Shown in pieces: positions 52,143 through 59,317 of a stretch of DNA of 64,000 bases (position 1 is its first letter; every line of letters begins with the position of its first letter). Below the pieces are notes generated by a model, which made no database searches, was not told where the DNA came from, and saw only the letters and a program-made list of their open reading frames with translations. Origin of the DNA: Fulvimonas sp. R45 (GTDB lineage: Bacteria; Pseudomonadota; Gammaproteobacteria; Xanthomonadales; Rhodanobacteraceae); the NCBI RefSeq assembly GCF_030504985.1, contig NZ_JASERU010000008.1, forward strand, positions 62,001-126,000. The letters are read 5' to 3'. Position numbers and translations under genes: made by a program.

Positions 52143-52332
52143 CTGTTCACGATCTCCAGGCACCTTGCGCCGGGGGTTGTTTGCGCGCAGGCCAAGGAAG
52201 AGCGAGGGCGTGGACCTCCGTCCACGACGGAGCGATAACGCCGGCCTGCGGGCCAACAGGCCCGGCCCTCCGGGTTGGCCTCGCATGGCCGCCATGCGAG
52301 GCCAACGCGAGGTACCTGGAGATCGTGAACAG
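52143..52332. mobile_element. 190-bp MITE-like element with terminal inverted repeats
   Basis: The ends (52143-52169 and 52306-52332) are inverted repeats matching at 25 of 27 positions, beginning CTGTTCACGATCTCCAGG. Inside are two more perfect hairpins: CGTGGAC-ctcc-GTCCACG (52209-52226) and a 14-bp stem with three-base loop (52275-52305). It has no coding capacity. The right end matches the 32379-32430 element. It looks like a non-autonomous transposable or REP-type unit. Confidence 0.75.
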
Positions 52333-52398
52333 GCTCTAAGCTCTATCATCGATTCCTTGGCCGGCGCGCGTGCAGACCGGCGCCACGAGGATCGACGA

Positions 52399-53184
52399 TT
52401 GAAAGCCCTGCGCATCGTGCTGGCCGGCGCGCTGGCCCTGCTGTCCGCGCTGGCGCTGCTGGCGTGGTTCCTGCCCGCGCGCTGGGCCCTGGCGGCGTTG
52501 CAGCCGCGCCTGCACGGCGTGCGGCTGGAACAGGTGTCCGGCCTGCTCTGGCACGGTCATGCGGGCCGTGTGCTGGATGCCGGTGGCGACGACCTGGGCG
52601 CACTGGACTGGACGCTGTCGCGGCGCGCTCTGCTGGGCGACCTGCGGCTCCGTTTCGCGCTGGACGGGCCGGGGCGGTCGATCTCCGGCGCGATGCGGCG
52701 CCTGTCCGCCACCGAATCGGCCTGGCGCGACGTGCGCGTGCAGGCCGATGCGTCGGTGCTGGATGGTTGGGTGGTGCTCGGCGGGCAGCGCTTGCATGGA
52801 CGGCTAAACGTCCATATCGTGGACGCGCGGCTGCAGGGCTATTGGCCGATGCGGCTGCACGGCTCGGCGCAATGGCTGGACGGCGCGGTGGACGACGCCG
52901 GCCGCCGCGTTGAGCTGGGCGGTTTCCGGCTGGACGCGGACGGCGAAGGCGGCGTGCTGCGGCTGCACGCGGGCGACGATGGGCGCGGGCCGCTGCATGC
53001 CGACGGCCAGGCGACGCTGAGCCCGTTGGGCTGGCGCTATGCATTGACGCTGCAGCCGCGCACGGACGATCCCGCGTTGCATCGCTGGTTGCAGCGCTTC
53101 GGCCAGCCGGCACCCGATGGCTCCCTGCGCCTGCACGGCAGCGGCGGCCTTGCGAAAACCCTGTCCCGGATGGAGCGGCGATGA
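52399..53184 (+). CDS. gspN: Type II secretion system protein N
   Basis: 261 aa from a TTG at 52399 with AGGA eight bases upstream; no ATG fits. One membrane segment (about 5-25) precedes a periplasmic domain with GspN family patterns (SGLLWHGHAGRV, LGALDWTLSRRALL, ALHRWLQRFGQPAPDGSLRLHGSG). GspN is an accessory inner-membrane component of type II secretion. No other gsp gene is in the window. The stop overlaps the next start. Confidence 0.8.
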   Translation: MKALRIVLAGALALLSALALLAWFLPARWALAALQPRLHGVRLEQVSGLLWHGHAGRVLDAGGDDLGALDWTLSRRALLGDLRLRFALDGPGRSISGAMRRLSATESAWRDVRVQADASVLDGWVVLGGQRLHGRLNVHIVDARLQGYWPMRLHGSAQWLDGAVDDAGRRVELGGFRLDADGEGGVLRLHAGDDGRGPLHADGQATLSPLGWRYALTLQPRTDDPALHRWLQRFGQPAPDGSLRLHGSGGLAKTLSRMERR

Positions 53185-53969
53185 ACCCGATGCAACTGGA
53201 TGCGGCGCTGGCCGCGGCGCGCGAGGCGGCGCAGGCGGCGGCGGAGGTGATCCGCCACTACTGGAACCGTGGCGTGGAAGTGGAGATAAAGCAGGATGCC
53301 ACGCCGGTGACGGTGGCCGACCGCGAGGCCGAGCGGGCGATCCGCCAGGTGCTGCACGCGGCGCTGCCCGGGGCGGCGATCTACGGCGAGGAGTACGGCC
53401 TGGACGGCGCGCGCGACGGCCTGCTGTGGCTGGTCGACCCGCTGGACGGCACCAAGAGCTTCGTGCGGCGCACGCCGTTCTTCTCCACCCAGATCGCGCT
53501 GATGGACCGCGGCGAGCTGGTGCTGGGCGTGTCCAGCGCGCCGGTGTACGGCGAGACGATGTGGGCGCGCGCCGGCGGCGGCGCCTGGCTCGACGGCGAG
53601 CGCGTGCGCGTGGCCGCCACCGCCGACATGGCGCAGGCCTCGATCTCGACCGGCAACGTGAAGACGCTCACCGGCGACGCGCGCTGGGCCGCGCTGGGCG
53701 GCATGATCCGCGACAGCAACCGCATCCGCGGCTACGGCGACTTCTGCCACTACCACCTGCTGGCGCGCGGCGGGCTGGACCTGGTGGTCGAGTCCGACGT
53801 GAACATCCTGGACGTGGCCGCGCTGGCGGTGATCGTGCGCGAGGCCGGCGGCGTGTTCACCGGCCTCGACGGCGCGCCGCCCACGCTGGAGACGTGCAGC
53901 GTGCTGGCCGGCACCCCGGCGATCCATGCGCAGGCGTTGCAGCGGCTGGCGTCGCCGGCCATCGGCTGA
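53181..53969 (+). CDS. Inositol-monophosphatase-family phosphatase, probably HisN-like
   Basis: 262 aa. Lithium-sensitive phosphatase fold with metal ligands in GEEYG, DPLDGTKSF and a later Asp in NILDVAALAVIVREAGG, where most relatives have WDxAA. The sequence is closest in style to histidinol-phosphate phosphatases of the IMPase family (FVRRTPFFSTQIALMDRGEL, GDFCHYHLLARGGLD). Substrate could also be another sugar or inositol phosphate. It overlaps gspN by four bases. Confidence 0.85.
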   Translation: MNPMQLDAALAAAREAAQAAAEVIRHYWNRGVEVEIKQDATPVTVADREAERAIRQVLHAALPGAAIYGEEYGLDGARDGLLWLVDPLDGTKSFVRRTPFFSTQIALMDRGELVLGVSSAPVYGETMWARAGGGAWLDGERVRVAATADMAQASISTGNVKTLTGDARWAALGGMIRDSNRIRGYGDFCHYHLLARGGLDLVVESDVNILDVAALAVIVREAGGVFTGLDGAPPTLETCSVLAGTPAIHAQALQRLASPAIG

Positions 53970-53982
53970 GCCGGCGGCGCGC

Positions 53983-53988
53983 TACAAT
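53983..53988 (+). promoter_or_regulatory. -10 box for leaderless nudE transcript
   Basis: TACAAT, then six bases, then the nudE ATG at 53995. No ribosome site is present. The spacing equals that before yqgE. Confidence 0.55.
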
Positions 53989-53994
53989 CACGCG

Positions 53995-54555
53995 ATGCCC
54001 ACCAAGCCGCCCGTCATCCACGCCATCCGCGACGTCTCCGGCAGCAGCTTCATCCGCGCCGAGGAGGTCGACCTCGAATTCTCCAACGGCGAGCGCCGCA
54101 CCTACGAGCGGCTCAAGGCCGGCGGCCGCGGCGCCGCCTTCATCGTGCCGATGCTGGACGACGACACGGTGCTGCTGGTGCGCGAGTACAGCGTGGGCGT
54201 GGACCGCTACGAACTGGGCATCCCCAAGGGCAAGCTGGACGGCGACGAGACGGTGGAGCAGGGCGCCGACCGCGAGCTGAAGGAAGAGATCGGCTACGGC
54301 GCGCGCGAGCTGCGCCTGCTCGGCACCCTCACCCTGTCACCCGCCTACATGACGCATAGGGCCTACGTGGTGCTGGCGCGCGATCTCTACCCCGAGCGCC
54401 TGCCCGGCGACGAGCCCGAGGAACTGGAAGTGGTGCCCTGGAAGCTGTCCGACCTGCATACCCTGATCGGGCGCGACGACGTCAGCGAAGGGCGCTCGAT
54501 CGCCGCGCTGTTCATGGCGCGCGAATACCTGGCCGGCCGCTGGAAGCTGCCGTGA
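53995..54555 (+). CDS. nudE: ADP-compound hydrolase NudE (Nudix)
   Basis: 186 aa. The Nudix box is complete: G-KLDGD-E followed by RELKEEIG. The N-terminal FSNGERRTYERLKAGGRGAAFIVPM and the TLSPAYMTHRAYVVLARDL segment fit NudE, which hydrolyses ADP-ribose, Ap3A and NADH. The start lacks a ribosome site. The stop overlaps the cysQ GTG. Confidence 0.93.
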   Translation: MPTKPPVIHAIRDVSGSSFIRAEEVDLEFSNGERRTYERLKAGGRGAAFIVPMLDDDTVLLVREYSVGVDRYELGIPKGKLDGDETVEQGADRELKEEIGYGARELRLLGTLTLSPAYMTHRAYVVLARDLYPERLPGDEPEELEVVPWKLSDLHTLIGRDDVSEGRSIAALFMAREYLAGRWKLP

Positions 54556-55373
54556 GCGGCGCCCCCGGGGATGGCCTGCTGCGGCAGGTGGGCGCGCTGG
54601 CCCGGCGCGCCGGCGAGGCGATCCTGGCGGTCTACCGCGAGGACTTCGACGTCGAGCTGAAGGACGACCGCTCGCCGCTCACCGCCGCCGACCTGGCCGC
54701 GCAGCAGGTGATCGCCGCCGGCCTGGCGCAACTGGATCCGGCGCTGCCGCTGGTGTCGGAAGAGGCCAGCCAGCTGCCATGGGAGCAGCGGCGGCAGTGG
54801 CCGCGCTACTGGCTGGTCGATCCGCTCGACGGCACGCGCGAGTTCGTCAAGCGCAACGGCGAGTTCACCGTCAACATCGCCCTGGTCGAGGACGGCCGGC
54901 CGGTGCTGGGCGTGGTGCTGGCCCCGGTCACCGGCGAGCTGTTCGCCGCCGCGCAGGGCGACGGCGCCTGGTGGCAGGCGGAGGAAGGCGGCGACTGGGA
55001 GCGCATCTCCACCCGCGCACTGGCGCAGCCGCCGCGCGTGGCGGGCAGCCGCTCCCACGGCGGCGCGCAGGAGGACACCCTGCGCCGCCTGCTCGGCGAT
55101 GACTACGCGCTGCAGCCGCTCGGTTCCTCGCTGAAGTTCTGCCTGCTCGCGCGCGGCGGCGCGGACGTCTACCTGCGCCGCGGCCCCACCAGCGAGTGGG
55201 ACACCGCCGCGGCCCAGTGCGTGCTGGAGCAGGCCGGCGGCGCGGTGCTCGACCTGCACGGCCGGCCGCTGCGCTACAACCGCGGCGAGTCGCTGCTCAA
55301 CCCCGAATTCATCGCCGTGGGCGACGCCGGCCTGGACTGGCCCGCCCGCCTGCGCGACGCCGGCCTGCCATGA
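54552..55373 (+). CDS. cysQ: 3'(2'),5'-bisphosphate nucleotidase CysQ
   Basis: 273 aa from a GTG overlapping the nudE stop. IMPase superfamily with SEEASQLPWEQRRQW, VDPLDGTREFVKRNGEFTVNIALV and EWDTAAAQCVLEQAGG, typical of CysQ. It converts adenosine 3',5'-bisphosphate (PAP) to AMP, removing an inhibitor made during sulfate assimilation and carrier-protein charging. The stop overlaps the mazG start. Confidence 0.95.
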   Translation: MSGAPGDGLLRQVGALARRAGEAILAVYREDFDVELKDDRSPLTAADLAAQQVIAAGLAQLDPALPLVSEEASQLPWEQRRQWPRYWLVDPLDGTREFVKRNGEFTVNIALVEDGRPVLGVVLAPVTGELFAAAQGDGAWWQAEEGGDWERISTRALAQPPRVAGSRSHGGAQEDTLRRLLGDDYALQPLGSSLKFCLLARGGADVYLRRGPTSEWDTAAAQCVLEQAGGAVLDLHGRPLRYNRGESLLNPEFIAVGDAGLDWPARLRDAGLP

Positions 55374-56182
55374 GCGACGACGCGCGCCGCGGCATCGACG
55401 AACTGCTCGCCATCATGGCGCGCCTGCGCGATCCCGATCGCGGCTGCCCATGGGACGTGAAGCAGGACTTCGCCAGCATCGCGCCCTACACCCTCGAGGA
55501 GGCCTACGAGGTGGTCGATGCGATCGACCGCGGCGACTTCGACGACCTGCGCGACGAACTGGGCGACCTGCTGCTGCAGGTGGTGTTCCACGCGCAGATG
55601 GCGCAGGAACGCGGCCTGTTCGGCTTCGACGAAGTGGCGCGCGCGATCGGCGCCAAGATGGTCCGCCGTCATCCGCACGTGTTCGGCGACGCGCAGTACG
55701 AAGACCTCGACGCCCAGGCGCGGGCCTGGGACGCGATCAAGGCCGCCGAGCGCGCCGCGAAGGGCGACGCGCACGACGCCAGCGCGCTGGCCGGCGTCTC
55801 GCGCGGCCTGCCGGAATGGAAGCGCGCGCAGAAACTGCAGCAGCGCGCCGCCGCGGTCGGCTTCGACTGGCCCGACCACCGCCCGGTGCTGGACAAGCTG
55901 GCCGAGGAACTGGACGAAGTGCGCGCCGAGTTCGACGCCGGCGCCGACCCGGCGCGGCTGGAGGACGAGATCGGCGACGTGCTGTTCGTGGCGGCGAACC
56001 TGGCGCGCCACGCCGGGGTGGATTTCTCGCGCGCGCTGCGCCACGCCAACGCCAAGTTCGAGCGTCGCTTCCGCCGCATGGAGGCGCTGGCCGCGGCCGG
56101 CGGCGCGCCCCTGGCCGGGCACGACCTGGCCGCTCAGGAAGCGTTGTGGCGGCGCGCCAAGGCCGAGGAAGCGGCCGGCTGA
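55370..56182 (+). CDS. mazG: Nucleoside triphosphate pyrophosphohydrolase MazG
   Basis: 270 aa. Two MazG domains: residues about 8-110 with RLRDPDRGCPWDVKQDFASI, TLEEAYEVVDAI and ELGDLLLQVVFHAQMA; and about 140-240 with KLAEELDEVRAEFD and EDEIGDVLFVAANLARH. The EExxE..ExxD metal motifs are intact in both. It degrades aberrant dNTPs/NTPs. Last gene of the overlapping hisN-like/nudE/cysQ/mazG group. Confidence 0.97.
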   Translation: MSDDARRGIDELLAIMARLRDPDRGCPWDVKQDFASIAPYTLEEAYEVVDAIDRGDFDDLRDELGDLLLQVVFHAQMAQERGLFGFDEVARAIGAKMVRRHPHVFGDAQYEDLDAQARAWDAIKAAERAAKGDAHDASALAGVSRGLPEWKRAQKLQQRAAAVGFDWPDHRPVLDKLAEELDEVRAEFDAGADPARLEDEIGDVLFVAANLARHAGVDFSRALRHANAKFERRFRRMEALAAAGGAPLAGHDLAAQEALWRRAKAEEAAG

Positions 56183-56258
56183 GTTTCCCGGCGCCCGGGC
56201 ATGCAACCCTGCGCCGGCCGGGCGCATCCAAGCCCCGTCATCACCCGTGGAGAACGCC

Positions 56259-57032
56259 ATGCGCCACCTGCTCCTGCTCGCCCTGCTGTCCACCCCGCTG
56301 GCGGCCACCGCCGCCGAACACTGCAAGTACGAAGCGCCGCGCGCGCTCAAGGCCGACCTCGCCGGCGTGCGCGGCGTGCAGGTCGAGGTGAACAGCTTCG
56401 ACCTGCACGTGACCGCCGGCGGCGCCAACGGCCTGCAGGCGACCGGCCGCGCCTGCGCCTCCGAACAGTCGCTGCTCGACCGGCTGCAGCTCACCTCGCG
56501 GCGCGAGGGCGACCAGCTGATCGTCACGCTCGGCAGCCGTTCGGGCTGGTCCAGCTTCAGCCTGTTCGGCAGCTCCTACACCAACCTCGAGGTCAACCTG
56601 CAGCTGCCGGCCGACATGCCGCTGACGGTGGAGGTGGGTTCCGGCGACGCGGACGTCGCCGGCGTGAAGCAGCTCGCCAGCCACGTGGGCTCGGGCGACC
56701 TGCACGTGCGCGACATCGCCGGCAGGTTCAGCACCAGCGTGGGCTCCGGTGACGTGGAGGCGCACGACATCGGCAGCCTCGAAGTCGGCTCGGTGGGCTC
56801 GGGCGACTTCAAGGCGGAGGGCATCCACGGCGACGCGCACGTCGGCAGCATCGGCTCGGGCGACGTCACCCTGCACCAGGTCGGCGGCAGCGTGCATGCG
56901 GAGACGCTGGGCTCGGGCGACCTCACCGTGCGCGACGTGCAGGGCGACTTCAGCCTGGCCGCCAAGGGCAGCGGCGACGTCGACCACGGCGGCGTGAAGG
57001 GCAAGGTCAGCGTCCCCCGCGACGACGACTGA
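56259..57032 (+). CDS. Exported GSGD-repeat protein (DUF4097-like beta solenoid)
   Basis: 257 aa with a signal peptide (cleavage near ATAAE). A head domain (about 22-125, one Cys pair at 22 and 66) is followed by seven GSGD motifs at residues 127, 144, 162, 180, 199, 218 and 237, spaced 17 to 19 residues apart and each followed by a hydrophobic-polar beta strand. This is the signature of a right-handed beta solenoid of the DUF4097/DUF2807 type. Location should be periplasmic or outer surface; no function is known to me. It lies 76 bases after mazG. Confidence 0.8.
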   Translation: MRHLLLLALLSTPLAATAAEHCKYEAPRALKADLAGVRGVQVEVNSFDLHVTAGGANGLQATGRACASEQSLLDRLQLTSRREGDQLIVTLGSRSGWSSFSLFGSSYTNLEVNLQLPADMPLTVEVGSGDADVAGVKQLASHVGSGDLHVRDIAGRFSTSVGSGDVEAHDIGSLEVGSVGSGDFKAEGIHGDAHVGSIGSGDVTLHQVGGSVHAETLGSGDLTVRDVQGDFSLAAKGSGDVDHGGVKGKVSVPRDDD

Positions 57033-57045
57033 TCCCGTGTCGACG

Positions 57046-57069
57046 CCCTCCCCTGCCTGCAGGGGAGGG
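57046..57069. terminator. Palindromic terminator between convergent genes
   Basis: A perfect 11-bp inverted repeat, CCCTCCCCTGC with its complement and a two-base loop, lies between the ends of the GSGD gene and the minus-strand permease. It resembles the CCCTCTCC repeat family. No T-run. Confidence 0.65.
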
Positions 57070-57080
57070 TTGGGGAGGGG

Positions 57081-58214
57081 TCATCCCAGCCACCGCCACG
57101 CCAGATACACCAGCGGCGCACACACCAGCAGGAACGGCACCGACACCCGATGGAACAGCCGCAGCCCCTGCGGCTGCTTCGCCAGCCGCAGCGCGATCAG
57201 GTTGGCCAGCGAGCCGATGGCCAGGCCGAAGCCGCCCACGTTCACCGCCACCGCCAGCGCGATCGCGTCCTGCGCCCGGTCCAGCAGCAGCACCGTGGCC
57301 GGCACGTTGCTGATGAGCTGGGAGGCGACAATGCCGGCCAGGTACAGCGGCAGCGGTCGGTCCAGCGCGAGGTGGTCCAGGCCGTGCCGCACCGGCGCCA
57401 GCTCGGCGAGGTGGCCCAGGCCGAGGAAGATCGCCGCGAAGGTGGCCAGGAGCAGCCAGTCGATCCGCGCCAGGCTGCGCCGCGCCAGCGCGGCGAACGC
57501 CAATGCCAGCAGCAGCGCGCCTTCCAGCGCGCGGCCGTGGTCCATCGCCAGCACCATCGCCGCCAGCGCCGCCACCGACCCGACGGCGAGCGGCACGGAA
57601 ACCGCGTGCCCGTCCACCTGCGCGGACAGCAGCGTGACCCGGCCCTTCGGCAGCCATGCCAGCGTCAGCGCGGCCACCAGCACGAACATCACCGCCGCCG
57701 CCGGCAGCATCGCCAGCGCGAAGCGCAGGAACGGCAGGTGCGCGTGCTGCCACAACAGCAGGTTCTGCGGGTTGCCGATCGGGCTGAGCGTGCTGCCCGC
57801 GTTCACCGCCAGCGCCTCCAGCACCGCCATGCGCGCCACCGGCAGGTTGGAGATGCCGCCGATCGCCACCGTCAGCGGCACGATCAGGAACAGGCTCACG
57901 TCATTGGTCAGCACCATCGAGAGCAACGCGGTGGCGGCCACCAGCAGCAGGCCCAGCGTGCGCAGGCTGTGCATGCGCGCCACCAGCGCGCCCGCCATGC
58001 GCTGCACCAGGCCGCTGTCGCGGATGCCCTGGATCGCCACCAGCAGGCCGAGCAGGCCGGCCAGCGTGGGCGATTGCAGCCAGCGGCGGTAGTCGGCCGC
58101 CGGGCGCGGGTCGAGCAGCGCCAGCGCCGCCGCCAGCGCGGCGAACAGCAGCAGCAGCCATTCGGCCTTGAGCCGGGCGCGCCAGCCGGTGCGCGGGGAC
58201 GCGGCCTCGCTCAC
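57081..58214 (-). CDS. Ion transporter superfamily permease (ArsB/NhaD/SLC13-like)
   Basis: 377 aa from a GTG at 58214; the frame runs back to 58394 but the extra part looks non-coding, and the GTG at 58217 is equally possible. Ten to eleven membrane segments. Two re-entrant signature regions are visible: LTNDVSLFLIVPLTVAIGG with NAGSTLSPIGNPQN, and the C-terminal SNVPATVLLLDRAQD with AVNVGGFGLAIGSLANLIALRLAK. This pseudo-symmetric layout is that of arsenite, Na+/H+ or dicarboxylate transporters. Substrate unknown. Confidence 0.85.
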   Translation of the reverse strand: MSEAASPRTGWRARLKAEWLLLLFAALAAALALLDPRPAADYRRWLQSPTLAGLLGLLVAIQGIRDSGLVQRMAGALVARMHSLRTLGLLLVAATALLSMVLTNDVSLFLIVPLTVAIGGISNLPVARMAVLEALAVNAGSTLSPIGNPQNLLLWQHAHLPFLRFALAMLPAAAVMFVLVAALTLAWLPKGRVTLLSAQVDGHAVSVPLAVGSVAALAAMVLAMDHGRALEGALLLALAFAALARRSLARIDWLLLATFAAIFLGLGHLAELAPVRHGLDHLALDRPLPLYLAGIVASQLISNVPATVLLLDRAQDAIALAVAVNVGGFGLAIGSLANLIALRLAKQPQGLRLFHRVSVPFLLVCAPLVYLAWRWLG

Positions 58215-58407
58215 CACGAGGACGCCCCAGGCGTGGCCCGTGGCCCGCCATGCCGGCGCAGGCCGGAATCCAGCCACGGGGCCGCCGGAGCGGGCGGCAT
58301 GGCCGGATGACCCATCGCGTCTGCGGGTTCGGAGTCGTCCTGCGCGCGTTCCTCGCCTGTCCGGTCTATGCCGGGAAGGCGGCGGGACGAGCATCGCGCG
58401 ATCGGGA

Positions 58408-59037
58408 TCACCACTCGGTGAGGCCTTCCAGCTCGTACAGCTTCCGCCAGCTCGGTCGCGCGCGCACCCGGTCGGCCAGATGCTTCAGCGCGGGCCACCC
58501 GGTGGCCGGGCGCGGCATATTGCGCGACCAGCGCATCAGCATGGTCAGCAGCAGGTCGGCGCCGGAAAACGCGGCGCCGAGCAGGTACGGGCCGTCCTTC
58601 GCCAGCTGCGCGTCGAGCAGGTCCCACACGCCTTCGATCTTCTTCTGCAAGGCGGCGCGCACTTCAGGCGTGTGCCCGGCCGCGCCCAGTTCGGCGGGAT
58701 AGAACCAGAGCCGGTACGTGGACATCAGCGTGTTGCTGAGATAGCCCACCCACTGCTGCCACGCCTCGCGCTCCGGCGTGCCCGGCGGCGGGATCAGCTT
58801 CGCCTCCGGGTGGCGCTCGGCCAGCATCGCCAGCAGCGCCGCCGACTCGTGGCGTGGCCGGCCGTCGATCACCAGCGTAGGCACCACCCCGCGCGGGTTG
58901 AGCCGGAGGTAGTCGTCGCCGTGCTGCGCGTCCTTGTCGAAATCGACCAGGCGCAGCTCGTACGGCGCGCCGGTTTCCAGCAGGGCGAGGTGCACCACCA
59001 TGCTGGCGGTGCCGGGCGAGTAGTAGAGGGTGTACAT
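58408..59037 (-). CDS. Glutathione S-transferase family protein
   Basis: 209 aa from the ATG at 59037 (GGGAG upstream). A thioredoxin-like N-terminal domain (MYTLYYSPGTASMVVHLALLE, with Ser or Tyr as candidate catalytic residue; cis-Pro in GVVPTL; ES in RPRHESAALL) and an all-helical C-terminal domain with the N-capping ...FSGADLLLTML. Individual substrate cannot be inferred. The 193 bases upstream of the permease and downstream of this gene hold part of a common intergenic repeat (CCGGCGCAGGCCGGAATCC near 58257). Confidence 0.9.
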   Translation of the reverse strand: MYTLYYSPGTASMVVHLALLETGAPYELRLVDFDKDAQHGDDYLRLNPRGVVPTLVIDGRPRHESAALLAMLAERHPEAKLIPPPGTPEREAWQQWVGYLSNTLMSTYRLWFYPAELGAAGHTPEVRAALQKKIEGVWDLLDAQLAKDGPYLLGAAFSGADLLLTMLMRWSRNMPRPATGWPALKHLADRVRARPSWRKLYELEGLTEW

Positions 59038-59056
59038 CGGCGGCTCCCAGGCGGCG

Positions 59057-59275
59057 TCAGTCGTCGTGGCGACCGTTCTTGCGCCCGGCCGCATCGAAGG
59101 CGGCGCCGAACGCCATGCCGATGGCGACGCCCAGGCCGATCCCCAGCGCGAGACTGTGCAGGGCGACGCCCAGCGCCACGCCGATGCCGATGCCCAGGCT
59201 GAGGCCAGAACCGAAGCCGACGGCGCGTCGGCCCGGCGGAGCGGGCTTGCCGGAGGGTGGGCGATCGTCGCTCAT
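59057..59275 (-). CDS. Small glycine-zipper membrane protein
   Basis: 72 aa. A polar, Pro-rich N-terminus is followed by two hydrophobic stretches with GxGxGxxxG spacing (GIGIGVALGVAL and GIGLGVAIGMAFGAAFDAAG) and a basic end. The ribosome site is weak (GGAA). The composition fits small glycine-zipper membrane proteins. It lies between GST and ybbP on the same strand. Function unknown. Confidence 0.6.
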   Translation of the reverse strand: MSDDRPPSGKPAPPGRRAVGFGSGLSLGIGIGVALGVALHSLALGIGLGVAIGMAFGAAFDAAGRKNGRHDD

Positions 59276-59317
59276 CGGGGCATTCCGTGGAATAGGGGCG
59301 TCCAGTCTGGGGCCGGC

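Noticed and set aside
58215-58394. N-terminal extension of the ion-transporter-superfamily permease
   Set aside because: The extra 60 residues are Arg/Pro-rich and run through a repeat-like intergenic sequence. The GTG at 58214 gives a normal N-terminus.
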